Below are positions 14,583 to 22,813 of a stretch of 34,239 nt of DNA, piece by piece. The stretch is taken from assembly GCA_005882275.1 (NCBI GenBank), contig VBAK01000138.1, positions 1-34,239 on the forward strand, given 5' to 3'. This DNA comes from Candidatus Segetimicrobium genomatis (lineage in GTDB: Bacteria; Sysuimicrobiota; Sysuimicrobiia; Sysuimicrobiales; Segetimicrobiaceae). The translations under genes were made by a program, and so were the position numbers. Each line of letters opens with the position of its first letter. Position 1 is the first letter of the stretch. A model generated the notes under the pieces. The model was not told the DNA's origin. It did not search any database and saw nothing but the letters and a program-made list of their open reading frames with translations.

Positions 14583-16547
14583 GTGAGAGCCCGCGCCTGC
14601 GTGCTGGCCGTCGACGATCAGCCGGCCGATCTCGCTCTGGTCCGGTTGACCCTGGAGGCGGAAGGATTCGAAGTGCGCGAGGCGCGTTCGGGCGGCGAGG
14701 CGCTGGCCGTCGCCCGGGAGGTGGCCCCCGACCTCATCCTGCTCGACATGCACCTGCCCGACATGCACGGGCTGGAAGTGGTGCGCCGCCTTCGGGAAAG
14801 CATCGGCGGAGAAGGCCTCCGGGTGGCGGCGATGAGCGCGTTTGCCACGGGCGAAGATCTGACCCAGTGGCTGGAAGCCGGCTGCATCGTCACCATCGAG
14901 AAACCGTTCCAGCCGGGGGTGTTGGGGCGGGAGATCCGCCGGCTGCTGGCGGGGCAGGCGCCCCCGGCGCCCGAGCGCGCGGCGGCCGGCGCGTCGCTCG
15001 GAGCCCGGTTGGGGGAGGTGCTGCTGGCCAACACCCTGATTACCCCGGAGCAATTCAAGAAGGCGCTGGCGGAACAGGCGCAGAGCGGCAAGCGGTTGGG
15101 CCAGGTGCTGGTGGAGCAGGGAGCGGTCAACGAGGACGATATCGCCTGGGCGCTGGGCAACCAGCTGGGGTACCCGTATGTGTTCCTGGCCCGCGAGATC
15201 ATCGATGAAGAGGCGGTCCGTCTCCTCCCCGAGGAGTTCCTGCGGGAGCGCCAGATCCTTCCGATCTTCAAGTTCGGCGAGGAGATGAGGCTGGCGATGG
15301 CCGATCCCACCGATCAGAAAACGGTGGATGAGGTCGCGGCGCGGACCGGACTGCAGGTGAACCGCGCCCTCGCGCTGGCCTCCAACATCAACGAGCTGCT
15401 CGATCACCTCTTCTCACGGCGGGACCCGCAGCCGCCCCGGACCGCGGGCACCACCGAGGCGCAGTATCTGCAGTTTCACCTCGTGCAGGCCCTCCGCCAG
15501 GGAGCCGCGGCCGTGCACTTCACCCCGGCGGGCGAAGGACACGGCCGGGTGCGGTATCGCCTGCAGGGCGTGCTGGCGGACCGCGCCGACCCGCCGGACG
15601 AACTGCACCGGGCCATCATCCGCCGCCTGCGCGACCTGACCGGGTTCGGGGAGAGTCCGGTCGGCACCGCGACGGCGACCGTGACGGTGGGGGCCGTCGA
15701 GACGCACCTCGTGGTGACCTTCCTCCCGACCGTGGTGGGCCCGGCGGCGACGATGGCGCTCTATCCTCTCCGGACGGGCGCGCCGGATCTGGCGGCGCTG
15801 GGGGTGGACGGGCGGGTCATTCAAGCGCTGCGCGGGGCGCTTCAGGCCGCCAGCGGTGTCGTGATGGTGGGGTGCCGCGAGCCGGCGGTGCGGTCCACCC
15901 TGCTCCATGCGCTCATCCCGTCGGCGCGGGGGGGCGAGGTGTGGGCGCTCGAAACGGTTCCGCTGATTCGGCGGCCCACCATCAACCAGACGTTCGTCGG
16001 CTCCCTGGACCAGGTGGCCGTTCATCTGTACGCGGCGGCGCGCACGGAGGTGGATGTGATCGTGGCCGATAATATCGCGCCCAGCGAGGCGCTGAAGGCC
16101 GCGCAGCAGATCGCGCGGGCGCGACTGGTGCTCGCCGGACACCCGGAGGACGATGTCGTGGGCCTGCTCGGCCAGATGCTGGAAGCCGCCGGGCCCGCGC
16201 TCGTAGCCTCCACCCTTCGGGGCATCCTGGCGGCCCGCGCCGTCCGGGCGCTCTGCTCGAAGTGCAAGGAGACCCTGCCCGAACCCTCCGGACCCACCGG
16301 CCGGCGGCGGCTGTCCGCCCGGGGATGCGAAGCGTGCAGTTTCACCGGGTTCCTGGGCCAGCGCCTGCTGACCGAACTGTGGATCGTCGACCCGGAGACC
16401 CGGCGGCTCCTGCGCTCGAGCGGGCCGGGGGCGGTCTTCGACCGCGTGGTCCAGACGGTGGGGTCGACCCTGCGCGCGCAGGGACTGGCGCTCGTCGAGG
16501 GCGGCCTGACCTCGTTGGAAGAACTGTCCCGCGCGGGGGTGGACTGA
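14583..16547 (+). CDS. Receiver domain fused to MshEN and a degenerate PilB/GspE ATPase
   Basis: Encodes 654 residues from GTG 14583, the first start before the receiver domain. Residues 1-122 are a complete CheY-like receiver: acidic pair D11/D12, phospho-acceptor D55 (LILLD), S85 and K107 (EKPF). Residues 138-280 match the N-terminal MshEN/T2SSE domain (GARLGEVLLANTLITPEQ, GKRLGQVLVEQG, LGYPYV, LPIFKFGEEMRLAMADP). Residues 290-650 align in layout with the PilB/GspE motor, but every ATPase motif is lost. The Walker A site reads VVMVGCREPAVRSTL (427-440), the Asp box reads WALETVP, the Walker B/GEIRD site reads VDVIVADNIAPSEA, and the His box reads ARLVLAGHPED. The zinc cysteines remain (C558, C561, C582, C585; CSKC and GCEACSFTGFLGQ). 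It should be a non-hydrolysing regulatory partner of a pilus motor. Its stop overlaps the pilT start. Confidence 0.88.
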   Translation: MRARACVLAVDDQPADLALVRLTLEAEGFEVREARSGGEALAVAREVAPDLILLDMHLPDMHGLEVVRRLRESIGGEGLRVAAMSAFATGEDLTQWLEAGCIVTIEKPFQPGVLGREIRRLLAGQAPPAPERAAAGASLGARLGEVLLANTLITPEQFKKALAEQAQSGKRLGQVLVEQGAVNEDDIAWALGNQLGYPYVFLAREIIDEEAVRLLPEEFLRERQILPIFKFGEEMRLAMADPTDQKTVDEVAARTGLQVNRALALASNINELLDHLFSRRDPQPPRTAGTTEAQYLQFHLVQALRQGAAAVHFTPAGEGHGRVRYRLQGVLADRADPPDELHRAIIRRLRDLTGFGESPVGTATATVTVGAVETHLVVTFLPTVVGPAATMALYPLRTGAPDLAALGVDGRVIQALRGALQAASGVVMVGCREPAVRSTLLHALIPSARGGEVWALETVPLIRRPTINQTFVGSLDQVAVHLYAAARTEVDVIVADNIAPSEALKAAQQIARARLVLAGHPEDDVVGLLGQMLEAAGPALVASTLRGILAARAVRALCSKCKETLPEPSGPTGRRRLSARGCEACSFTGFLGQRLLTELWIVDPETRRLLRSSGPGAVFDRVVQTVGSTLRAQGLALVEGGLTSLEELSRAGVD

Positions 16548-17620
16548 TGGAGATCAATGACCTTCTCGTCCAGACCAAAGCCCGCGGGGCCTCGGATCTT
16601 CATCTCAAGGTGGGCTCGCCCCCCACCTTCAGGATCAACGGCACCCTGGTGCGCATCGATGCGCCCCCGCTCGAGCGCGACGAGATGCACGCGCTGATCT
16701 TCGGCATCCTCACGGACGACCAGAAGGCGAGGTTTGAGGAGTCGCACGACCTGGATTTTTCGATGGAACTCCGGGACGTCGGCCGGTTCCGCGTCAATGC
16801 GTTTGTGAACCGGATGGGCGAAGCCATGGTGATGCGCCTGATCCCGGAGAAGAACAAAACGCTCGATGAGCTGGGCATGCCGCCCATCCTCAAGGAGCTG
16901 TCGATGAAAGACCGCGGGCTCGTGCTCGTCACCGGGCCCACCGGGTCGGGGAAGTCCACGACCCTGGCCGCGATGGTCGACTACATGAACGACAAGCGGG
17001 AGGACCACATCCTCACCATCGAGGATCCGATCGAGTTCATCCACCAGGACAGGAAATGCAATATCAATCAACGTGAGATCGGCCCCCACACCAGGTCCTT
17101 CACGACCGCCCTGCGCGGCGCCCTCCGGGAAGACCCGGATATCATCCTGGTGGGCGAGATGCGCGACCAGGAGACGATCGCCCTGGCCCTCACGGCGGCG
17201 GAGACCGGCCACCTGGTGCTGTCCACGCTCCACACCAGCAACGCCCCGCAGACCATCAGCCGCATCGTCGACGTGTTCCCCCCCCACCAGCAGGAGCAGA
17301 TCCGCGTCCAGGTGGCGGACACGCTGCTGGGGGTGGTCGCCCAGACCCTGGTGCCGACCCAGGACGGGCAGGGCCGGGTGGCCGCCCTGGAGATCATGGT
17401 GGCGAACGCGGCCATCCGCAACCTGGTGCGGGACAACAAGGTGCACCAGCTGCCGTCCGCGATCCAGACCGGATCGCGGGAGGGCATGCAGTCCCTGGAC
17501 CAGGCCCTGAAGACGCTGTTGAAAACCCGCCGGATCAGCCACGACGAAGCCGTCAAGCACGCCACCGAGAAACAGGCGTTTGCGCAGGAGGCCGCCCGCG
17601 TCGCGTCGCCGACCTTGTGA
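16547..17620 (+). CDS. pilT: PilT-type type IV pilus retraction ATPase
   Basis: Encodes 357 residues. ATG 16547 overlaps the previous stop codon (TGATG), so translation is coupled. All motifs of an active PilT are present: N-terminal LLVQTKARGASDLHLKVGSPP, Walker A GPTGSGKST (130-138), Asp box TIEDPIE, Walker B DIILVGEMRD (198-207), His box TGHLVLSTLHT (220-230) and the PilT-specific AIRNLVRDNK segment that is needed for retraction. The protein powers pilus depolymerisation at the inner membrane, giving twitching and DNA uptake. No other pilus genes (pilB, pilC, pilM-Q) occur in the window. Pairing with a pseudo-ATPase carrying a receiver suggests phosphorylation-controlled retraction (inference). 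Confidence 0.95.
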   Translation: MEINDLLVQTKARGASDLHLKVGSPPTFRINGTLVRIDAPPLERDEMHALIFGILTDDQKARFEESHDLDFSMELRDVGRFRVNAFVNRMGEAMVMRLIPEKNKTLDELGMPPILKELSMKDRGLVLVTGPTGSGKSTTLAAMVDYMNDKREDHILTIEDPIEFIHQDRKCNINQREIGPHTRSFTTALRGALREDPDIILVGEMRDQETIALALTAAETGHLVLSTLHTSNAPQTISRIVDVFPPHQQEQIRVQVADTLLGVVAQTLVPTQDGQGRVAALEIMVANAAIRNLVRDNKVHQLPSAIQTGSREGMQSLDQALKTLLKTRRISHDEAVKHATEKQAFAQEAARVASPTL

Positions 17621-17686
17621 AGGGGATTCCCCCGTCCCGCCGTAAACAGGATCACCCAGACCGGGAATCCCAAGGAGGCGATGCCG

Positions 17687-18100
17687 ATGCCCGACGCCGT
17701 TCGTCTGGTCGAGTACTTCTACATCGAGGCGGGCGACACACCGGGAGAGGGCGCCCGCATCCTCACGCACCTCAAGGACGCCGCCGTGAACCTCATCGGG
17801 TTGCACGCGTTCCCGAGCGGGGGACGCACGCAGATCGACGTGTTCGCCTCGGACGCCGGGGCGTTTCAGGCCGCGGCCAGGAAGGCGGGCTGGAAGGCGG
17901 TCGGCCCGAAGAAGGCGTTCGTCATCGAAGGCGAGGACCGGGTGGGCGCCCTGGTGGGCTACTTCACCAAACTCGCGGGGGCCGGGGTCAACGTCACGGC
18001 GGCCGACGCGGTCAGCGCCGGCGCCGGCCGGTTTGGCGCCATTCTCTGGGTCAAAGCCGGCGACGTCACGAAGGCGGCCAGGGCGCTGGGGGCCGGCTGA
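17687..18100 (+). CDS. ACT-like tandem-domain protein
   Basis: Encodes 137 residues from ATG 17687. AAGGAGG (17672-17678) is 8 bases before this ATG but only 2 before the in-frame ATG 17681. Two ACT-like beta-alpha-beta modules can be made out: residues about 8-70 (VEYFYIEAGDTPGEGARILTHLKDAAVNLIGLHAFPSG) and 75-135 (AFVIEGEDRVGALVGYFTKLAGAGVNVTAADAV). ACT modules bind small ligands such as amino acids and regulate enzymes. There is no catalytic domain, so it is a stand-alone sensor or regulatory subunit. It lies 11 bases before the DUF1116 gene and is probably co-transcribed with it. Confidence 0.8.
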   Translation: MPDAVRLVEYFYIEAGDTPGEGARILTHLKDAAVNLIGLHAFPSGGRTQIDVFASDAGAFQAAARKAGWKAVGPKKAFVIEGEDRVGALVGYFTKLAGAGVNVTAADAVSAGAGRFGAILWVKAGDVTKAARALGAG

Positions 18101-18111
18101 GGGCCGGACGC

Positions 18112-19407
18112 GTGGCCGCCACCCTCGCCGGCCGCATCACCGCCGCCAACGAGACGGCCCTGCGCCGCCTCGCCGCGGCGGCTCCGGTGCTGACCAGGAT
18201 CCGCGACGCGCGCGAGGCGATCCCGCAGTTCGGCGGGCGCGTGCTGCTGCACGCGGGGCCGCCGATCGCGCCCGCCTCCATGTGCGGCCCGATGCGGGGG
18301 GCGGCCGTCGGCGCGGCGCTCTTCGAAGGCTGGGCCGCCGACCCGGCCGCGGCGGAGGCGCTCCTCGACCGCGGCGCCATCGCGCTGCGCTGCACCCACG
18401 ACGCGGGGGCCGTCGGTCCCATGGCGGGGATCATCTCCCCGTCCATGCCGGTGGCGGAGGTGCGGGATGCCGACCCCGGCATCACCGCCTACGCGCCGCT
18501 GAACGAGGGGATCGGCGCCGTGCTCCGGTTCGGCGCGAACGACGGGACGGTGATCGCCCGGCTGCGGTGGATGCGCGAGGCGCTCGCCCCCGCGCTCGAC
18601 GCGGCGGTCCAACGCCTCGGCGGGGTGCCGCTGCTCCCGCTGATGGCCCGCGCCCTCACCATGGGCGACGAGCTGCACCAGCGCAACGTCGCCGCGACCG
18701 GCCTGTTCTTCCGCGCGATCGCGCCCGCGCTCGTGGAGGGCGGTGCCGCGGGATCGGCCCTCCCGTCCGTCCTGCGGTTCCTGGCCGACAACGATCAGTT
18801 CTTCTTGAACCTCGCCATGGCCGGGGCCAAGGCCATGGCGGGCGCGATCCGGGAGATCCCCTACAGCACCGTCGTCACGGTGATGAGCCGGAACGGCGTC
18901 GAGTTCGGCATTCGGGTCAGCGGCCTCGGGGATCAGTGGTTCACCGCCCCGGCGCCCGTGCCGGCGGGCATGTACTTCCCGGGGTTTGGGGCTGACGAGG
19001 CCAACCCGGACATGGGCGACAGCGCCATCGTGGAGACGGTGGGCGTGGGGGGGATGGCGATGGCGGCCGCGCCGGCCGTCGTCGGCTTCGTGGGGCTGCC
19101 CTCCCTGCGCGAGGCCCTGGCCGTGACGCGGTCCATGGCGGAGATCACGCTGGGGCAGAGCGCCCAGTTCAAGATCCCGGCGCTCGACTTCGCCGGCGCG
19201 CCCACCGGGATCGATCTGCGCGCAGTCGTCAGGCTGGGGCTCACGCCGGTCATCAACACGGGCATCGCGCACCGCCGGGCCGGGAAGGGGCAGATTGGGG
19301 CGGGGGTCGTCCGCGCGCCGCTCCTGGCATTTCAGCGCGCGCTGGCCGCGTTTGCCGGCCGGTACACGGCGGACGCCGGCGCCGCCCCGGCCACGGTCGC
19401 CGAGTGA
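18112..19407 (+). CDS. DUF1116 family protein (AllG/YlbE-YahG-like)
   Basis: Encodes 431 residues, normal for DUF1116, from GTG 18112, which is 11 bases after the preceding stop. Recognisable family features include the central ALTMGDELHQRNVAAT, the FFLNLAMAGAKAMA helix, the STVVTVMSRNGVEFGIRVSG strand, and the C-terminal VVRLGLTPVINTGIAHR segment with Lys/Gly-rich end. In E. coli the homologue YlbE (AllG) is reported as part of an oxamate carbamoyltransferase acting in allantoin breakdown, with AllF (FdrA) and AllH. No FdrA or AllH homologue is present here. A GGT-family amidohydrolase and amide/amino acid transporters are close by. The family call is firm; the reaction is not known for this context. 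Confidence 0.8.
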   Translation: MAATLAGRITAANETALRRLAAAAPVLTRIRDAREAIPQFGGRVLLHAGPPIAPASMCGPMRGAAVGAALFEGWAADPAAAEALLDRGAIALRCTHDAGAVGPMAGIISPSMPVAEVRDADPGITAYAPLNEGIGAVLRFGANDGTVIARLRWMREALAPALDAAVQRLGGVPLLPLMARALTMGDELHQRNVAATGLFFRAIAPALVEGGAAGSALPSVLRFLADNDQFFLNLAMAGAKAMAGAIREIPYSTVVTVMSRNGVEFGIRVSGLGDQWFTAPAPVPAGMYFPGFGADEANPDMGDSAIVETVGVGGMAMAAAPAVVGFVGLPSLREALAVTRSMAEITLGQSAQFKIPALDFAGAPTGIDLRAVVRLGLTPVINTGIAHRRAGKGQIGAGVVRAPLLAFQRALAAFAGRYTADAGAAPATVAE

Positions 19408-19429
19408 GCCGGCGTGAACCGAACACGAC

Positions 19430-19459
19430 TTGAATTTTGGGTTTTCCCTGTGGCATACT
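19430..19459 (+). promoter_or_regulatory. Extended -10 promoter for the cold-shock gene
   Basis: TTGAAT (19430-19435) and CATACT (19454-19459) are separated by 18 bases, with TGG directly before the -10 giving an extended -10 (TGn). The start would fall near 19466, leaving an untranslated leader of about 57 bases, typical of cold-shock mRNAs. Confidence 0.6.
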
Positions 19460-19522
19460 AAGACTCGCATCAGCAGGCTGAAAAGTCGGTTGGTAGCATG
19501 CACAGTAAAGGAGTGGGAAGGT

Positions 19523-19729
19523 ATGGCCGTAGGGACAGTCAAGTGGTTCAGCTCGGAGAAGGGCTACGGGTTCATTACGCCGGAGGAGGGAACCAAGGAC
19601 CTGTTCGTACACTACAGCGCGATCCAGGGCGACGGCTACAAGACCCTGAACGAAGGCGACAAGGTGGAGTACGAGGAGACGGCCGGGCGGAAGGGTCCGC
19701 AGGCCGCGAACGTCCGATTGGTCCGCTAA
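19523..19729 (+). CDS. Cold-shock domain protein (CspA family)
   Basis: Encodes 68 residues, the standard length. [20 protein letters not shown] carries RNP1 (KGYGFI), and DLFVHYSAI carries RNP2; the surface aromatic residues for single-stranded nucleic acid binding are kept. ATG 19523 has AAAGGAG (19507-19513) 9 bases upstream. The protein is an RNA chaperone that melts mRNA secondary structure, or acts as an antiterminator. It has its own promoter and terminator, so it is a single-gene unit. Confidence 0.96.
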   Translation: MAVGTVKWFSSEKGYGFITPEEGTKDLFVHYSAIQGDGYKTLNEGDKVEYEETAGRKGPQAANVRLVR

Positions 19730-19760
19730 CGGAAGACCGCGTCAGGTAATGTGACGGGAC

Positions 19761-19796
19761 GGGGATGGCCGGTCAAGGCCATCCCCTCCCGCTTTG
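19761..19796 (+). terminator. Terminator of the cold-shock gene
   Basis: GGGGATGGCC (19761-19770) pairs with GGCCATCCCC (19777-19786) around a 6-base loop, and the stem can extend past one bulge (GGGA with TCCC). It is followed by GCTTTGTGTG. It lies 31 bases after the stop codon. Confidence 0.7.
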
Positions 19797-19797
19797 T

Positions 19798-19810
19798 GTG
19801 ACCGCGTCAC
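19798..19810. promoter_or_regulatory. Palindromic possible operator upstream of the GGT-UxaA operon
   Basis: GTGAC-CGC-GTCAC is a perfect inverted repeat with a 3-base centre, 55 bases before the first operon gene. Such a site could bind a dimeric repressor (GntR or IclR class). No regulator gene lies beside it, and no good -35/-10 pair is visible around it, so this is weak. Confidence 0.25.
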
Positions 19811-19865
19811 GGATCGGGGCCTCCGGGTTTCTCGAGGCGCGGTCCGCGGGAAGGGGGGACGGGTG

Positions 19866-21518
19866 ATGCCGCACGAGACGTCTGCCACAAAGTTCGGGCT
19901 TCGTCCGGTCGTCTACGGCCGGCGAGGAATGGTCGCCACGGCCAACCCCCTCGCCACCCTCGCGGGCGTGCGCATGCTGGCGCAGGGGGGCAACGCGGTC
20001 GATGCCGTCGTGGCGGCGGCCGCCGCGATCGGCGTGGCGGAGCCGTACATGTCGGGACTCGCCGGATGCGGCACCCTGGTGGTGACCCCGCCGGGCGGGA
20101 CGCCCCGGGTGCTGGTCTTCCTCGGCCGCGCCCCCTCCGGCGCGACCCCCGACCGGTTTACCGGCGGGCACCCGGACGCGGGGCCTCTGACCCCGGCCGT
20201 TCCGGGCAACCTCGCGGGCTGGGCGCGGGTGCTGAGCGACTACGGAAAGCTGTCCCTCTCCCACGTGCTGGAGCCCGCGATCGACCTGGCGGAGCGCGGG
20301 GTCCCGTTCACGCCGTTCGACGGCCAGATGTTCTCCGAGAGCGGGAGCCGGCTGACGCCGGACGGGACCGCCACCTACTTCCACGATGGTCACATCCCGA
20401 CTGTGGGATCCCTCCTCGCGCAGCCCGATCTGGCCAGGACATTCCGGCGGATCGCCGCGGAAGGGATCGGCTACCTGTACGGCGGACCCCTGGGGCGGGC
20501 GATCGACCGCTTGATGAGGGACCGCGGCGGGTTGATCACGGAGGCGGACCTGCGCGCCTATCCGGAGACGCTCCGGTGGACCTCACCCATCCACGCCACC
20601 TACCGGGGCGTCACGGTGTACGCGCCGCCGCCGCCGACCAGCGCGGTCCAGGTCCTCGAGACGCTCAACATCCTGGATACGCTCAACGTCCGAGACGCGG
20701 GACATCTGAGCCCGGATCACCTGGCCATGGTCGCGGAGGCCTCGCGGGCGGCGCGCGTGGACACCGACCGCTACGTCGGGGACCCGGCGTTCGTCGATGT
20801 GCCGGTATCCCGGCTGCTCTCGCCCGAGCACACCGGAGAGCTGCGCGCGGAAGTCGACCGGCGCCTTCGCGCATCCCCGGCGGCCGGCGTGCCCGGCGGC
20901 GGATTCGGGGAAGGCGGGGCGGCCGGCGGCGGAGGGATGGCCTCGACCACGCACCTTGCGGCCGTCGACGCGAGCGGGCTGGCGGTCAACATCACGCACA
21001 GTCTGGGGCACGGATTCGGCAGCGGCGTCGTCGTCCCCGGGACCGGGGTCTGCCTGAACAACGCCATGCACTGGTTCTCGATGACCCCCGGGCACCCCAA
21101 CGTCGTCGCCCCCGGCAAGACCCATGAGTGGCCGATCGCGCCGCTCCACCTCCACAAGAACGGGCGGTTTGCGGGAACGATCGGGACGCCCGGGTCCTAC
21201 GGCATCCTCGTCACGACCGTGCAGGTCCTCGTGCACCTGCTCGACTTCGGGCTCAATCTCCAGGACGCGATCGCGGCGCCCCGGTTCCGGTGGGTAGACG
21301 ACGTCGGCGATCCGCTGCCGGCGCGGGTGATGCGGATGGAGTCGCGGGTCCCCGAGGCGACGCGGAGCGCCCTCGCCGGCCGTGGGTACGAGATCGACCT
21401 GCTGGGGCCGTGGTCCATGCGGGTGGGCGGGGTGCAGGGGATCCTCGCGGATCCGGAGACGGGCTGGCTCGCCGGCGCCGCGGATCCCCGGCGGAACGGC
21501 TACGCGATCGGCTGGTAA
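19866..21518 (+). CDS. Gamma-glutamyltransferase-family Ntn hydrolase
   Basis: Encodes 550 residues from ATG 19866 (AAGGGGGG at 19851-19858, 7 bases upstream). It has the GGT fold: GMVATANPLATLAGVRMLAQGGNAVDAVVAA near the N-terminus, and the autocleavage/nucleophile motif STTHLAAVD with Thr361, followed by GFGSGVVVPGTGVCLNNAMHWFS and GTPGSYGILVTTVQVL. The precursor should cut itself before Thr361 into large and small subunits. There is no signal peptide, unlike periplasmic GGT. The conserved RE-containing glutamate-binding loop (DxRExAP) reads GRAPSGATPD, so the gamma-glutamyl pocket is altered. An amidase role, like the GGT-related oxamate amidohydrolase HpxW, is possible. It leads a tight operon with UxaA-family genes. 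Confidence 0.9.
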   Translation: MPHETSATKFGLRPVVYGRRGMVATANPLATLAGVRMLAQGGNAVDAVVAAAAAIGVAEPYMSGLAGCGTLVVTPPGGTPRVLVFLGRAPSGATPDRFTGGHPDAGPLTPAVPGNLAGWARVLSDYGKLSLSHVLEPAIDLAERGVPFTPFDGQMFSESGSRLTPDGTATYFHDGHIPTVGSLLAQPDLARTFRRIAAEGIGYLYGGPLGRAIDRLMRDRGGLITEADLRAYPETLRWTSPIHATYRGVTVYAPPPPTSAVQVLETLNILDTLNVRDAGHLSPDHLAMVAEASRAARVDTDRYVGDPAFVDVPVSRLLSPEHTGELRAEVDRRLRASPAAGVPGGGFGEGGAAGGGGMASTTHLAAVDASGLAVNITHSLGHGFGSGVVVPGTGVCLNNAMHWFSMTPGHPNVVAPGKTHEWPIAPLHLHKNGRFAGTIGTPGSYGILVTTVQVLVHLLDFGLNLQDAIAAPRFRWVDDVGDPLPARVMRMESRVPEATRSALAGRGYEIDLLGPWSMRVGGVQGILADPETGWLAGAADPRRNGYAIGW

Positions 21519-21525
21519 CGGGGCC

Positions 21526-21813
21526 GTGTCCGCCGCCCGCCCCGCCGTCCTCCTGCTGGATGCCCGAGACACCGCGGCCATCGCGCTGGCGCCGCTCCAG
21601 CCGGGCACCGCGGTCGACGTCCGCCGGGGCGGCGAAACGGTGCGCGTGGTGGCGGAGACCTTGATCCCGTTCGGGCACAAGATCGCGGTGGCCGCCATGG
21701 CGGCCGGCGCCCCGGTGATCAAGTACGGCGAGGTGATCGGCGTGGCCACCGCGGAGATCCGGCCCGGCCAGCACGTCCACGTCCATAACGTGCGGAGCGA
21801 CCGGGCGCGGTAA
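21526..21813 (+). CDS. UxaA-family lyase, SAF-domain small subunit
   Basis: Encodes 95 residues from GTG 21526, 7 bases after the previous stop. It is the SAF domain found at the N-terminus of altronate/galactarate dehydratases or as a separate small subunit (as in SuyA of sulfolactate sulfo-lyase): AVLLLDARDTAAIALAPLQPGTAV, LIPFGHKIAVAAMAAGAPVIKYGEVIGVATAEI and GQHVHVHNV. The HKIA and IKYGEVIG motifs are diagnostic. It should pair with the large subunits encoded just downstream, in the dehydration or C-X lyase reaction of a hydroxy acid. The gap to the next gene is only 2 bases. Confidence 0.9.
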   Translation: MSAARPAVLLLDARDTAAIALAPLQPGTAVDVRRGGETVRVVAETLIPFGHKIAVAAMAAGAPVIKYGEVIGVATAEIRPGQHVHVHNVRSDRAR

Positions 21814-21815
21814 GG

Positions 21816-22808
21816 ATGGCTGAGGCCCCCCCGACCTTCCGAGGGTGGAAGCGCCCGGACGGCGCCCTGGGCATCCGCCGCCATTTCCTCGTCATCCCAT
21901 CGGTGGTCTGCGCGGCCCAGGCGGCGCGGACGGCGGCCGAGGGCGCTCCGGGCGCGGTGGCGATCGAGCACCAGCACGGCTGCGCCCAGCTGGGCGGGGA
22001 CGCGCACCTCACCGAGCAGGTGCTCGCCGGTCTCGGCACGCATCCCAACGTCGCCGGGACGCTCGTGGTGAGCCTCGGGTGCGAGACGGTTCAGGGCGCG
22101 GCGCTGCACCGGTCGATCGCCGGGCGCGGGCAGCGCGCGGAGTTCGTCGGCATTCAGCAGTCGGGCGGGACGATCGCGGCGGTGGCCGCCGGGCGCCAGG
22201 CGCTGGAGCGGCTGCGGAACGGGGCGGCATCCGATCCCGAGGTCGCGCTCACCTGGGCGGATCTGCGGGTGGGGATCGAGGCGGGGTGGCTGGGGATCCC
22301 GCCGGCGCAGGCCCGCGTGTTTTCCGAGGTGATCGACCGGCTGCTCAGGGCGGGGGCGACGGTGATGCAGGCGGTGCCGGACGGCCGGGACGGCCCGGAC
22401 CCGCGCCCGCAGGGGGCGCGCGGAGCCGCCGGCCCCGTCCCCCGCGATGCGGCGACGCTCCCGTACGCGACGCCCCCGGGGGGCCGCGGCGCCTTCCGCA
22501 TGGAAGCGCCCCGGTCCCGCATCGCTCAGAAGACGGGGCTCGCGGCGGCGGGGGCTCACGTCATTCTCTCGCCGCTCGTCGAGGGGCTGCCCGCGGGCTG
22601 CCCGGTGGCGCCCGTGGTGCACGTCGGGATCGCGCCGCACGCCCGGCCGTTTGCCGGGGACGTCGACGTGATGCTGGATGAGATTCCGTCGGCCGGTGCC
22701 GCCGCGGCGGTGGTCGCGGCGCTCGGCCGAGCGTGCCTGGAGGAGACGGCGCTGGAAGCGCTGGGGGACTTCGAGATGGCGATCCACCGGATCGCTCCCA
22801 CGATGTGA
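21816..22808 (+). CDS. UxaA-family large-subunit paralogue retaining only the N-terminal motifs
   Basis: Encodes 330 residues, shorter than the usual 380 or so. It begins WKRPDGALGIRRHFLVIPSV, the standard start of UxaA large subunits (RxDGRxGVRNYVLVIP). It keeps HGCAQ (54-58), SLGCE (86-90) and IQQSGGT (113-119). Where family members have GLECGGSD...SGITANP it reads RVGIEAGWLGIPP (151-163), and the NPSPGN, KGG and FTTGRGTP motifs are missing or unrecognisable. The C-terminal part keeps the order of strands (HVILSPLVEGLPAGCPVAPVVHVGIAPHA against FTTGRGTPxG...PVIKV). It is cytoplasmic. It forms an operon with the SAF subunit and the complementary paralogue at 22814. Alone it is unlikely to be active; a heteromer is inferred. 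Confidence 0.8.
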   Translation: MAEAPPTFRGWKRPDGALGIRRHFLVIPSVVCAAQAARTAAEGAPGAVAIEHQHGCAQLGGDAHLTEQVLAGLGTHPNVAGTLVVSLGCETVQGAALHRSIAGRGQRAEFVGIQQSGGTIAAVAAGRQALERLRNGAASDPEVALTWADLRVGIEAGWLGIPPAQARVFSEVIDRLLRAGATVMQAVPDGRDGPDPRPQGARGAAGPVPRDAATLPYATPPGGRGAFRMEAPRSRIAQKTGLAAAGAHVILSPLVEGLPAGCPVAPVVHVGIAPHARPFAGDVDVMLDEIPSAGAAAAVVAALGRACLEETALEALGDFEMAIHRIAPTM

Positions 22809-22813
22809 GCCCG

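Noticed and set aside
20583-22787. 734-codon minus-strand frame across the GGT and UxaA genes
   Set aside because: Shadow of strongly conserved plus-strand genes; no motif and no ribosome site.
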